DNA from: Diphasiastrum complanatum | Taxonomy: Eukaryota > Streptophyta > Lycopodiopsida > Lycopodiales > Lycopodiaceae | Direction: 5' to 3' | Length of the DNA: 64,000 nucleotides | NCBI GenBank assembly: GCA_029204225.1 | Contig: CM055100.1 | Span: 7,090,547-7,154,546, forward strand | Shown: positions 11,230-22,506 of the stretch, in pieces | Layout of the letters: each line of letters starts with the position of its first letter | How positions within the stretch are numbered: position 1 is the first letter of the stretch | Notes under the pieces: model-generated | What the model was told of the DNA's origin: nothing | Seen by the model: only the letters and a program-made list of their open reading frames with translations | Databases searched by the model: none | Translations under genes and position numbers: made by a program

Positions 11230-11960
11230 AAATCAGCAACCCATCACTCACACCAAGCCCTCAAGCAATCCATCTCATTCATTCAAAATATAAGCCTGCT
11301 AGTATGACAATGGACTACAATCCACCAACCAACCCTCACCATGAAATCACTCTCACTCATCAATCCTCTCAACAAAAGCAAGTAAACATCCTCTCCAAGT
11401 AGTTTGAAGCACTCAACTATGAACTCACACTAGTAATGAGGTCCAAGCAATCAACACAAACAACCACAATCTCTCAACTCCTCAATATGAGCAAGCAAGC
11501 ATAGTAAGTAACATCACTCCCAAATCACAAGACAACTACAACTCTCAACTCTCAAACATACCCACTCCTAAAATTCTCACTCACAAAAGTGCTAACTCTT
11601 CACATCATCTCATTATTATTCAACTATCATTGAGCTATTTCAAGCAACTCACAATCCTTCTAACCAACCCACCAACATTGAACTCACCTCAAACAATCAA
11701 TCTGAAGCCAAAGTTTAGAATACACCTTACTGAATATGGAGTCAACAAACAGGCATGAGGGCACAAAGCAACCATTAACCTCCCACAAACTAGTAACCCA
11801 CATTGCAAGTGACTAACATTGAGCAACTAACATTCACAACAATTAGTCACAAAATGGAATTAACTTCAAAGCACACTCAAACAAGCAACTTCCAAGAGTG
11901 CCAACTTCTAAAAATACTAACACACAAAAGTACTAACATTTGAAATACAAGGAGTTGGCT
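11230..11960. other. Strand-asymmetric A/C-rich stretch
   Basis: About 700 bp in which G is scarce on the plus strand, with endless variants of 'caactcac', 'caatcaac' and 'caagcaa'. There is no coding frame and no clean repeat unit. Confidence 0.6.
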
Positions 11961-12980
11961 CCTTATAGGAAAATCCAATGCATCCCCTTCACAATGCCAT
12001 CTTGCCATTCTTCATGGCCTTCAAGCCCTTTTTGCCATTTGTCCCCAACCCATTTGATAGTACACCTAGTGGCCTCCATAAGAGAGTGGGGGAGTGGTGC
12101 ATTCAAGGCTCTCTTCCAAAACTAGCCAAGATGCCATATTTGTTAAAGGCTAGGGAGGCCATTGAAGTTTCCCCATTTGTACATCCTAGAAGCCCAAAAT
12201 GTCAATGACTAGTGGGTGTACCTCCCAATTTTTATAGCCTCCAAGGTGTTATGGCATTTATTATCCAAATTTTGGGTGAGGCTCTTTTTTAGCCCCTATT
12301 TTTAGTAGGCGGCCTTAGTTTTTCTTTGGGTACCTGTTTTTTCGGTCTTTCTTCAATTTTTCAAGGGCCGTGCGCCTATTGTTCATTTGTCTGGGTTTTT
12401 GGCCTGTTGGGTAACTACTTGGCCCACACATTTTGTAATTGTCTGTAAATTGCCCAAACTTTGCCATTAGAGTTTACGTGACTTCTTGACACTGAATCCA
12501 TATTTCCCGGTCCCGTTTTTACCCGAAACTTTTCTTTCTTGGTTTTTTCTTCTGTGGTTGACTTTTTCGGCATTCATGACTAGGGCTCCCACAACAACAC
12601 GGTTTCCCTAAAAAATGTGATCATATATTAGTAAAAAAATGGACTCAGTACATGGTGGGATTTTAGCATGGTCATATCGGCTATTTTTTTACAATTGGCC
12701 ATTTTTTTGAAAAGCCATAAAATATTTATCGGCCATTGCTAAGGCCGCAAAATTTGCTCTAGCCTCATTTAGGGCACGCTGGGACCCAGTTCTAGGTGGA
12801 CCAGCACTCTTGGCTCGGTCTTTACAAAAATTGACCACAAAATATTTTTGACGATTTTTTCGAAAGTTAGTTTCTTACTTTTAAACTGTGTCTAGTTACT
12901 TTAGGGCGGGCTGGGACCCAATTCTACTGCAAAATTTGTGCCGATTTTTCTCTAATAACCGCGTTTTACATGACAGTTTT

Positions 12981-13044
12981 TTCAATTATTGCGAACTTAA
13001 ACTTCAATATTAGCCCGAGTTCCGTGCGGAAATATCGGCTAACA
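12981..13044 (-). repeat. Right inverted repeat arm
   Basis: It is the inverse of 10525-10588, ending AATATCGGCTAACA. Confidence 0.8.
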
Positions 13045-15023
13045 TTGGCGACTACCACTGGGTAGTATGGTCTCTATACGGCGGACTCAAAGTCTTTGGT
13101 TTCGCAGAGCAGCTCTTGGTAGTGGATCAAGTTTAGTGGGCTCAGCACCCTTGCTAGGTGATGCTAACCACAGTGAATTGGTGGGATGTCTTCAACGCTT
13201 TCTACCCAAAGGCCATCGATTGAGCCCTTAGGACCTGGATTGGATTTAATTGCAACATCTTTGAACAATTTGGTGTCTTCATACCTGCAAAAACCCACTT
13301 GTGACCTAAATGACAAATGCTCCCAATTCCATCAGATGTAAGGCAACGTCCACTTTCGGACCCATGCATGGAGGGATATGCAAATGCAAATCTCAGAATT
13401 GGAGATAGAATGATATGGATGCAAGTCAACAATATTGTGTCTAACACCGTGTCATTGATGTGTGTGTGAATGCATATACGATGAGGCTTTAGTGCCCCAA
13501 CTCTAAAACCAGTCTAGACTGGTGATTACCAACTCTTTTTTTGTTTAGACATTCAACTTATATTCTCTAAGAACCGATTCGACAGGGAATAACCACTTCT
13601 CCTCTCTGTATTGACTCTTCTCTCAAGCCCTGTATTCTGACAGTAGTCCATGTAGGACAACTTACTGTCCTAAGATCCAATACACAAGATGGTAGGAAGT
13701 ACTGGTTTTTCTCTAGTCTATGGAATCAATTAGGAAAATCGTCATCACTTCTTATGGATGTGCTAGGCATCACTCATCCTCACAAATTAGTTCAAGATCT
13801 AATAGAGACGGTGGAAGTCTTTTTCTTTTTTTCTCTTTTCCTTTTACTTTTCTCTCAGTCTATCTTTCTCTCTCTTTTTCTAATTTTTTTTTATTTATAT
13901 TTTTTCTTCTGTGCTTTACACATTGGGCGATGGAGTCACTCCTCACTCCACTTTACTGTTTCTATTCCCACTTTTTCCTCTCTTACCCTCCCCTCAACTA
14001 TGCGTCTATACAGTCATTTATGCCCATAGGAGAAAATATGTAATGCCCTATGCAGCTCAGAGTATATGCATAATGCAGGGGCATGGATGCATGAGACGGT
14101 CTTGCAATCAAATGTCCAGACACACTGTGTCTACATGATGTGAGTGCAGCATGTGTGAATAGAGTAGACTCAATCTGAGATATTTGTAGATCACAGTTTA
14201 TAGATTCTGTGAATCTCACATGCAGTAACAATGAATTCCATACTGAAACAATTTTGTTTATTTTTTTCTAGTGGTATTTTAAAACAAGCACAAATAAAGA
14301 AAATATAATAAAACCAAAGCGGCAAAGTAAAGTCAAACTTACCACCCCTCGACTCCCCCATGTGAAATCAGAAATAAGCGTGTATTGTTGTCACCTTACC
14401 ACATCTATCCAACATCCACCTTGTTGTCTGGGTATTCATCATGTGTTTTAATCCTTACTTGTGCTTTAGTGCTTCTTGTCCTATTTCTCTTTGGCATATT
14501 CGACTGTTCGTGTATATGATAGGTGGCCAAAAGATCTAGGTCATCATTTGGTTTAAGGAAATATGCTAGCACCACGTTTTTTTCATGCTCAGATTCTTCA
14601 TTACTGATGTAGCTGGGTAGTTCTCTATCCCAAAGGAACGGGTCATATGGTGTTTCAGTTGGCATCTTGGATATTGAAGTTTACCACCGTGTGGTCATCT
14701 ATTGTCTGTTCTTGATATTCGAATAAGCATTGGATATCAAATGATTTCTGATTAAATGCCTCAGGTGGGGTTCATGGCTCTTGTTGTTTTCTTGCTTCGT
14801 TACACAGTAGCCTATGGATCCATATTTAGGGGGGTAATCTACAAGAGTTGTCCATACTATGTCCTATACTTTTGCATAGTCTAAGTTGCTTTCACTATCC
14901 TCGTTAGGAGGTACAGTTTGGTCGTGTGGGTTAAAAATAGATGCAAGCACTATCAGATCCTCAGACTTAGTGGACTTTCCAAGACTCACCTGCAGATCAC
15001 ACTCTTCCATCCACTCTTTCCTA
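13045..15023. other. Spacer without recognised gene
   Basis: I see no supported gene. There is a T/C-rich run at 13805-13920 and short frames that look random. The minus-strand frame 14665-14405 has no recognised motif. Confidence 0.5.
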
Positions 15024-15577
15024 GGTGGGTGTTGTAAAGCTACCTTTACAAGCTTTACTTCCGGCGCCATCGGCGCCAGCTATGTCCCCGGCGCCAGCAG
15101 TGCCCCTGCTGCTCCCGGCGCCAACGACGCCGGCACCGCTCCCGGCGCCACTGTGACCAAAATCCAGCCGGCGCCAAGTTCCTATGGCTGAAAATCTTTG
15201 ATCGGTTCTAGCGGAGTCCAGAGAGCTCAGATCGATGTGCAATCACCTCACACGATCTAGGCATGATTGAAGGAAGCATGGGGATCAATAAAATCTAGAG
15301 AGAGAAAATGACTTTCTAGAAAGAGAAAAACGTGCTTTACCAGTTAGGTAGAGTGCTTGGTATGAGGAGGGGTGCCGAATCACACCAATACTATAGGGGA
15401 GTGCGGGTTGCGACTCAGGGCGAGCTCCAACCAAGTCTCAGCCTCCCTTGCTGGAATGTTGTCATGGCTCTCGCCTTGGCATGCTAGCGCCCCGGAGACT
15501 AGGGTCGGTCACACACTTGAAATGCAACCTTCTCAGATTTATCAATAAAGTGGGATTTTTCTCAAACTGGCTCTGAT
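15024..15577 (-). repeat. Module M copy 1 with primer-site-like end
   Basis: It contains six GGCGCC palindromes within 15060-15180. On the minus strand the edge next to the LTR reads TGGTATCAGAGCCAG (about 15568-15582), a tRNA-Met-type primer site two bases after the LTR end. Confidence 0.7.
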
Positions 15578-15583
15578 ACCACA

Positions 15584-16267
15584 TGTAGCGCAGGCATCCC
15601 AAAGGGAGCCGGGAACCACGACTTAGCTTCCCAGCCTTCAACTCTTGCCATCCAAACCCACTTGACATACAAGCAGCCAACTCGCCAACAACGATCAGAC
15701 TTAACCAACTTGAAGTTCCGAAAACCAACATTGAGATCCAACCTGGCGCCATGCCAGATCGGGGGTCCCGATGTGGGTGACTTCCCTCCAAGCAAGCCGC
15801 CCGACATACATCAAACTTAACCAACTCGAAGCTTCGTTACAAACGAGTAACATCCATTCCAAGCAAGCGGTCTGACTTACATCAGACTTAACCAGCTGAA
15901 AGCTTCGTCACGAGTGCTGGAAGCCAACCTGGCGCCACGCCAGACTGGACAGCCATAAACAGATAACATCCACCCAAGCAAGCCATCCAACTCAGCCGAC
16001 AGGTTAGAGCCCATTCCCCAAGAGCTTAACCCATTTACGTTCATGCAAGGAGCACTCAGAACCACAAGCCACGACAGATATGGAAAAAACCAGTTCCTGG
16101 ACCAAATGGTCCCAATAGCATACGGCTGGAGCCACGGACCGAATGGTCCCGACGGCATACCGCTGGCGTCTCGGGATACGACCCTCAGCTATGTGCCAAG
16201 TTAAAAAATTTGAAAACGGCCTTACAACTGGCGCTTCTACCGAACACTGAAACCCATAAGGTAATCA
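15584..16267 (-). repeat. 684 bp LTR (S1), minus orientation
   Basis: It starts TGATTACC at 16267 and ends GCGCTACA at 15584 on the minus strand. Internal near-repeats of 'aagcaagc..tctgacttacatcagac' occur about 80 bp apart. Confidence 0.7.
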
Positions 16268-16524
16268 GAGTCAGTTTGAGAAAAATCCCACTTTATTGAT
16301 ATCTGAGAAGGTTACATTTCAAGTGTGTGACCGACCCTAGTCTTCGGGGCGCTAGCATGCCAAGGCGAGAGCCATGACAACACTCCAGTAAGGGAGGCTG
16401 AGACTTGGTTGGAGCTCGTCCTGAGTCGCAACCCGCACTCCCCTATAGTATTGGTGTGATTCGGCACCCCCCCTCATACCAAGCACTCTACCTAAGCTGG
16501 TAAAGCATGTTTTTCTCTCTCTAG
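16268..16524 (+). repeat. Module M copy 2, inverted and truncated
   Basis: It is the inverse of the LTR-proximal ~250 bp of module M (cagtttgagaaaaatccc ... ctctctctctag). It therefore makes a palindromic arrangement around S1. Confidence 0.75.
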
Positions 16525-17650
16525 GTTAGTTTCATTTGCGACAACGCCCACCAGATGCAAGCAGGAAGTCAAAAGTTGGAAAGGGCAATTTCAGGGGAGA
16601 TTTTCTATGGAGCAGTTGGTCTTCATTTTGGGACGGCCACCTTCGGAACTGAAACTCACTAAGCATGGGTGATATCTAGAATCTGTGGGGCAGATTTGAG
16701 GTTCAAGTACTTGCACGTGAACGGCAACGAAATGACTCAATGTTTGCAAAGGATGGATCCAGCTTGGGTTAGTTTCATTTGCGACAACGCCCACCAGACG
16801 CAAGCAGGAAGTCAAAAGTTGGAAAGGGGGATTCCAAGGGAGATCTTCTATGGAGCAGTTGGTCTTCATTTTTGGACGACCACCTTCGGAACTGAAACTC
16901 ACTGAGCATGGGTGATATCCAGTATCAGTTGGGTTTTTCCTCAAAGGGGAAAGACTAGGATCCTCTTCAGAGATTGGCAACAAGTTGGATCGAGCCATAA
17001 TCCTAGCAGATGGGAAGCAAAGTGTTGGAAAGGCTTTTTGTCCGAAGAACTCTACTCTAAATCCGATCAGCTGATTTTATAAGTGGAGGGGAACTATCAC
17101 ACACACCTCTCTCTTGGGGCAAATTTTGAATGAAAGTTGATCAAAATGGGGGCAAATTCAAGGTGACCTAGCCATACTCACACGAGGAGATTGGCGAACT
17201 TTGGACCTAATAAGTTGACAAGTTTTTGTTGTGGAAAGGAAAGTTTGTTATAGGCTTTCTTTGGACCAGCAATGATGAGGAAACATATGAGTACGCTAGT
17301 TTGTGTTACGTGTAAGGCGGCTGATCAATGAAGGAACTGTGAAAGTTGAGTCTTGCATGAGAGACTTGGTATTTCGAACGGACGCTAAGGGACAGTTCGC
17401 GTTGAGATCGGACTAGTGCAAACTCTGGGTGCATGTGTCTGATTCAAAGAGAGCTACTTGAAGCCAAGCTCGATGTACACTTCTTGTTTTGACTGTGAGG
17501 CAACTGACCAGTGATGGAATTGTGAAAGTCAAGTTTTGTGCGACGGACATGGTGCTTCAAACAAACACGAAGAGATAGTTCGGATGCGGATCAAACTGGT
17601 GCGACCCTTTGGCTTTCCACGAGGTCAATGGTTACATTTGGGCTGATTCA
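16525..17650. repeat. Diverged tandem duplications
   Basis: A ~150 bp unit ('gttagtttcatttgcgacaa ... actgaaactcact') appears at about 16526-16670 and again at 16768-16915, a period near 242 bp. A second, more diverged duplication ('gatcaatgaaggaactgtga' versus 'gaccagtgatggaattgtga') lies at about 17320-17460 and 17508-17650. No gene is seen here or in 17650-18247. Confidence 0.65.
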
Positions 17651-18247
17651 AAGAGCTACTTCAAGCTAAGTGAGAGGTGCATTGCGGAGTACTCAATCTT
17701 TGCCTACCTTAAAGAGCCAAGATGGAAAAGTATCAAGATCAGGCTGGGACAAGGAGAGAAATCAAGGTGCAGAAGCAACAAGGCACAGAGTGGACCATAA
17801 AGTGGAAAATCAAACGATAAATCCTTTGGCTCAGGGAGCCCTGATACCTGTGCGGAACTGAACAAATCCGGAGCTCAAGAAGCTCAACACAAAGTGCATC
17901 AAGGACAAATCAGGAGCTCAGGGGAGCTCCAAAGTCGAAAGTCAGAAGCGACAGGGGCGAACATTTCAAAGAAAGGCCTCTGTCACCAGTTAATAAGATT
18001 TTTGGGTTTTACGAAAGCGATATCAAATCTACGCTTTTCCCAGACAAAGATATATTTTCAAGTTATATAATCTCTCAGTACAAAGAGCTAAGCCTCCGAC
18101 TTGTGGTGTGCCAGCTTCAATGTTAATAAAAAGTGGCCAGTAAATTGAGTACTGTGCCAAGTAGCTTAAATGTATAGTTATTTTAATTGGGAGACACCTT
18201 TACTTTAATCTGACATCTGATGAGGACATCATATTTTATAGAGGTGG

Positions 18248-18768
18248 GGTGGATGTTGTAAAGCTACCTTTACAAGCTTTACTTCCGGCACCATCGGCGC
18301 CAGCAGCGCCCTTGCTGCTCCCGGCGCCACTGTGACCAGAATCCAGCTGGCGCCAAGTTCCTATGGCTGAAAATCTTTGATCGGTTCTAGCGGAGTCCAG
18401 AGAGCTCAGATCGATGTGCAATCACCTCACACGATCTACGCATGATTAAAGGAAGCCTGGGGATCAATAAAATCTAGAGAGAGAAAATGACTTTCTAGAA
18501 AGAGAAAATCCTAGAGAGAGAAAAACGTGCTTTACCAACTTAGGTAGAGTGCTTGGTATGAGGGGGGTGCCAAATCACACCAATACTATAGGGGAGTGCG
18601 GGTTGCGACTCAGGGCAAGCTCCAACCAAGTCTCAGCCTCCCTTGCTAGAATGTTGTCATGGCTCTTGCCTTGGCATGCTAGCGCCTCGGAGACTAGGGT
18701 CGGTCACACACTTGAAATGTAACCTTCTCAGATTTATCAATAAAGTGGGATTTTCCTCAAACTGACTC
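18248..18768 (+). repeat. Module M copy 3
   Basis: It is collinear with copy 1 (15024-15577), but has fewer GGCGCC sites and a small extra AG-rich insertion near 18500-18520. It leads directly into S2. Confidence 0.75.
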
Positions 18769-19452
18769 TGATTACCTTCTGGGTTTCAGTGTTCAGTAAA
18801 AGCGCCAGTTGTAAGGCCGCTTTCAAAAATTTTAACTTGGCACATAGCTGATGGTCGTATCCCGGGATGCCATCGGTATGCCGTCGGGACCATTCGGTCC
18901 GTGGCGCCAACGGTATGCTGTCGGGACCATTTGGTCCAGGAACTGGTTGTTTCCATATCTGTTGCGGCTTGTGGTTATGAGTGCTCCTTGCATGAACGTG
19001 AATGGGTTAAGCTCTTGGGGAACGGGCTCTAACCTATCGGCTGAGTTGGATGGCTTGCTTGGGTGGATGTTACCTGTTTATGGCTGTCCAGTCTGGCGTG
19101 GCGCCAGGTTGGCTTCCAGCGCTCGTGACGAAGCTTTCAGTTGGTTAAGTCTGATGTAAGTCAGACCGCTTGCTTGGAATGGATGTTACTCGTTTGAAAC
19201 GAAGCTTCGAGTTGGTTAAGTTTGATGTATGTCGGGCGGCTTGCTTGGAGGGAAGTCACCCACATCGGGACCCCCGATCTGGCATGGCGCCAGGTTGGAT
19301 CTCAATGTTGGTTTTTGGAACTTCAAGTTGGTTAAGTCTGATCATTGTTGGCGAGTTGGCTGCTTGTATGTCAAGTGGGTTTGGATGGCAAGAGTTGAAG
19401 GCTGGGAAGCTAAGTCGTGGTTCCCGACTCCCTTTGGGATGCCTGCGCTACA
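18769..19452 (+). repeat. 684 bp LTR (S2), plus orientation
   Basis: It is the inverse of S1 over its whole length and has the same length. The flank after 19452 has no primer site, so on this side it behaves like a 3' LTR. Confidence 0.7.
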
Positions 19453-20454
19453 GTGGGTCTGTTCGTAACTCACTCTGGGTTAGCGTCAGTACTCTCGCCC
19501 TAGTTCCCTCAAGGATGAGTGTTGTATGAAACTGGAAAAAATTTGGGCCATGTGTTGTTAACGTCGCATTGGACTACATGTGTTAGGGAAGAGTAGAAAA
19601 AAGATTTTTTCACAATTTGATGTTTTACTAAGTCATCTGGCATATTTTCCGATTAGTGAAATGACTATACAGAATCGTCAAGTTGTAAAATATTTTTTTT
19701 GGATTTTGTCAATTATGAAACGTATCAACTGGACCCGACTCTGTGAAACACCAGAGCGGGCCGTCCACCATCCGTGGTTGGAAATCACCACTTTGGTTAA
19801 GTGTCACACTAGTTACACCTGCCGTTAGTATTCAATGTGTTTTATACATGATTGTACCTAAACTAGCATGCTAGAATTGAGATTTCTATGTTGGTGATGT
19901 TGTGTGATGTGCACTCAATTAAGCCAAAGATCTAGATCTATTTGTGTCACCATTAGATCTGGATTTTTCACACAACATTGAATAATTTGACATGGACCTC
20001 TTTGAAGCTTTTTGGCCTTGTGTTGGAAAGGCAATACTGTGTGTTGAGGTCGGTCAATGGAGTTTCGAAGAAAGTCAACGTTAAAGGCTAACATGTGGTG
20101 GTGCTCTAAGATTTCAAGGCATGGAATTTGGCTGAGGGCTAAACTATCATGCATTTGTTGCCATTTAAAATTCTACAAAGACATGCAAATAGTTAATGAT
20201 GGGACATTTTCAACCTTTACTTATAAAAACATTCTCTTATATGTTCTATTTCCACGTTTGTGTGAAAGCAACTTGCAAAGACCGGTGTGCAATAGTCATA
20301 ATACTTTTGGAACATGGAGCTCTCAATTTTGCAACTATTGTACATTTAGAAATGGGTAAGATCTTCCTTGATGTCAAGAGTCAAGAGTGCTATACAAGTT
20401 TTGCTGCAAAGATACATTTCATAGTTAGATAGATAAATTGACCTCTTTTGGGGT
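19453..20454. other. Spacer without recognised gene
   Basis: Short frames only; no family motif or repeat structure recognised. Confidence 0.5.
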
Positions 20455-20459
20455 AGAGA

Positions 20460-20505
<46 letters not shown>

Positions 20506-20656
20506 GAGGAGGAGGAGGAGGAGGAGGATGATGAGGAGAGGAGAGAAGAAGGAGAAGGAGAAGGAGAAGGAGAAGAAGAAGAAGAAGGAAGAAAGAATGA
20601 AAAAAAAAAAAGAGCATGAGAGAGAGAGAGGGGGGGGAGAGAGAGAGAGAGGGAAG
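20455..20656 (+). repeat. Polypurine (GA/GGA/GAA) microsatellite tract
   Basis: A nearly uninterrupted purine run passes from GA repeats to GGA, GAA and poly-A, then back to GA. The long open frames across it are artefacts of low complexity. Confidence 0.95.
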
Positions 20657-20954
20657 AGGTGTTGATGGGTGATGAGAAGCTTGGCAGAAGATCATCGTTG
20701 TCATGTCCTTGCAGAGGGGCTGCTTCTTTCTCAGCATCTACTTCATCTTCCAAGCTATTTCGCCCATGGTGCCTCGCGTTGCAGACCGAAAACCAGATCA
20801 AGAGTCTCTGATGCAGAACCAATGACAATGTGGACAATTAAATTAAGATGGGGCCACAATCACTATCTGCATACACTCCGACCGAGAGATTTGGTGCTCT
20901 TTTTGTTAGTCTTTTCTTGTTCTTCGCAAGTTTTTTACAGTAGAAAAACTGGAG

Positions 20955-21122
20955 CAAGTTGAAGATCCACAAAAAACAATTGGTTGTAAATGGATTTATA
21001 GAACCAAATACAATAAAGATGGATCATCAACAAGCTCAAGGCTCGACTATGTGCAAAACGCTATGCACCAATCAAAGTTTTGGATTATGAGGAGACCCTT
21101 GCATCCGTGACCAAGATGATAG
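20955..21122 (+). pseudogene. Copia reverse transcriptase fragment
   Basis: The phrase TIGCKWIYRTKYNKDGS is the start of the copia RT domain. After a frameshift the next frame reads on through 'YAPIKVLDYEETLASVTKM'. No other parts of the element are adjacent; an AT repeat (about 21164-21212) follows. Confidence 0.85.
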
Positions 21123-21159
21123 ATATAGCAGTTTAGGCAAATAGGTGTCTTATATTGCT

Positions 21160-21163
<4 letters not shown>

Positions 21164-21212
<49 letters not shown>
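21164..21212 (+). repeat. AT microsatellite
   Basis: About 49 bp of uninterrupted TA dinucleotides. Confidence 0.95.
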
Positions 21213-21215
<3 letters not shown>

Positions 21216-22083
21216 AAAATCAAAACAACTTTGTTTGTAATTTATCATAATCATGTCAAAGTTCGGCAATCAATTTCTTGGTTTTGATTGTCAAATATTA
21301 GAAGTTTCGAATGAAAAAGTAAAACATAACCAAATTGTGCCCAAATAAAAAATTGTGCCTCCATCCAAGGATTCCAAAAGGATTGGTATCAAGGGACACA
21401 GTACAGATTCATTAAACCATGGAGACATGCTTATGGGATATCTAGAGGGCCTCTTATGTGAGCACATTGGTACTATATTTTTTTCTAACACGCCGGCTTT
21501 TAGCAAGAGCCATAACATGACCAACAAACCACCCTTTGTAGAAGATGTGTTGGGATTGCAACAAGGAGTGTACCACAACCATTAAGCTACATGGGTCACA
21601 TAAGTAGGATCCCACCCCAAATCTCTTGCCATCCAAGGACCCCAAAAAGGTTGGTCCTAGAGAAGATTACACTTACATATGTTTTTGCTCATATATGACA
21701 TATTACATCTTAGAGACATGCTTATGAGATATGTGAACGGCCTCTCTCGGGACCACATTGATGATGCCCTATCCCCTCGATTTGCATCTACATTATTGTT
21801 CTACAATGTCATTGTCCTTACTAGAACCCAACAATTATGAAGCATTGCCAAACAATAAATTCAACTTAGACAAACCCAACTTAGGATTGATCTGGCCATC
21901 ATTTAGTTCAAAAGGTTGTCCTCTACGAGCATCAGGATCACAAACTAAGCCATGGTCCATAGACTCCATATCATAAACCATTGCAATAAAGATACACTTG
22001 CATGTTAACATTCAGTTCTTATTATTTTCAAACCGGCGTGTAAGCACGAGATCGACCGAGATTTTGGCTAAGCATTTCGGAAA
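21213..22083. other. Spacer with an old duplication, no gene
   Basis: The blocks near 21355-21475 and 21630-21760 share 'ccatccaaggA.. cccaaaa.g.ttggt' and 'gagacatgcttatg.gatat', indicating a diverged direct duplication. No protein family is recognised. Confidence 0.5.
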
Positions 22084-22221
22084 GATATGCATATGTTAGG
22101 ATAGAACCAGCTCCATGACATGGCAAACTAGTGAGAAACAAAAAGATTAGTGATATGCATATGTTAGGATAGAACCAGCATCATGACATGGGAAACTAGT
22201 GAGAAACAAAAGATTATTATG
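22084..22221 (+). repeat. Tandem duplication of ~69 bp
   Basis: 'gatatgcatatgttagga' to 'gtgagaaacaaaa' occurs twice head to tail with only a few differences. It lies about 290 bp beyond the stop of the LCIB-like gene. Confidence 0.85.
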
Positions 22222-22506
22222 TCGGATGCGAATATCCAACCGCTATAGCATCAGAATACAATTTGAGCATCACAGCTTGCAATAAAGTGCAGAAAGATAA
22301 AAGAGAAAATCATGCACAAGGACCGATTGCTTGGACTTCTACATCAAGGTAAATCATGTGTGTGTTAGCAGCTGCGCCTTGCAACGTCAGCTTATGATAA
22401 AACTTAACCTGACAGTGTTTTCTTCTGAGTAGAGACAAACGATTGACTAATGTTTCATAGCAAATAAAAAGCTTTCCCAATCATAGCAATCCTGCCAGTG
22501 CATTGT

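Larger units (their letters stand above)
10525..13044. mobile_element. 2.5 kb segment bounded by 64 bp terminal inverted repeats
   Basis: The left end 10525-10588 begins TGTTAGCCGATATTTC. The right end 12981-13044 is its inverse with only a few mismatches by eye. The segment interrupts gag at 10524. It has no transposase-like frame, so it would be non-autonomous. No target duplication is visible (CTCC on the left, TTGG on the right) and gag does not resume on the right, so a simple insertion is not proven. Alternatives are one end of a larger element or a rearranged inverted duplication. Confidence 0.55.
15024..19452. repeat. GC-richer complex of inverted 684 bp LTRs and flanking modules
   Basis: Module M (about 500-550 bp, starting 'gttgtaaagctacc') occurs forward at 15024-15577 and 18248-18768, and inverted and shorter at 16268-16524. 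An LTR-like unit S of 684 bp lies at 15584-16267 (minus) and 18769-19452 (plus), with TGATTACC ... GCGCTACA ends in both. The composition is visibly more G/C-rich than neighbouring DNA. There are no coding frames with family motifs. It is best read as remnants of an LTR element whose internal ends are inverted repeats of each other, or as an inversion product. Confidence 0.7.

Noticed and set aside
13720-14043. 107-codon plus-strand frame
   Set aside because: Mostly a translation of a T/C-rich run; no motif.
14886-15242. Ala/Gly/Pro-rich frames on both strands
   Set aside because: They arise from the GGCGCC repeat cluster; composition, not a protein family, keeps them open.
16525-16917. CRISPR-like repeat array
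   Set aside because: Only two diverged ~150 bp copies, no short repeats with regular spacers, and the context is a plant genome.
20346-20837. Open frames up to 163 codons across the purine tract
   Set aside because: Low-complexity DNA keeps frames open; no conserved protein segment on either side.
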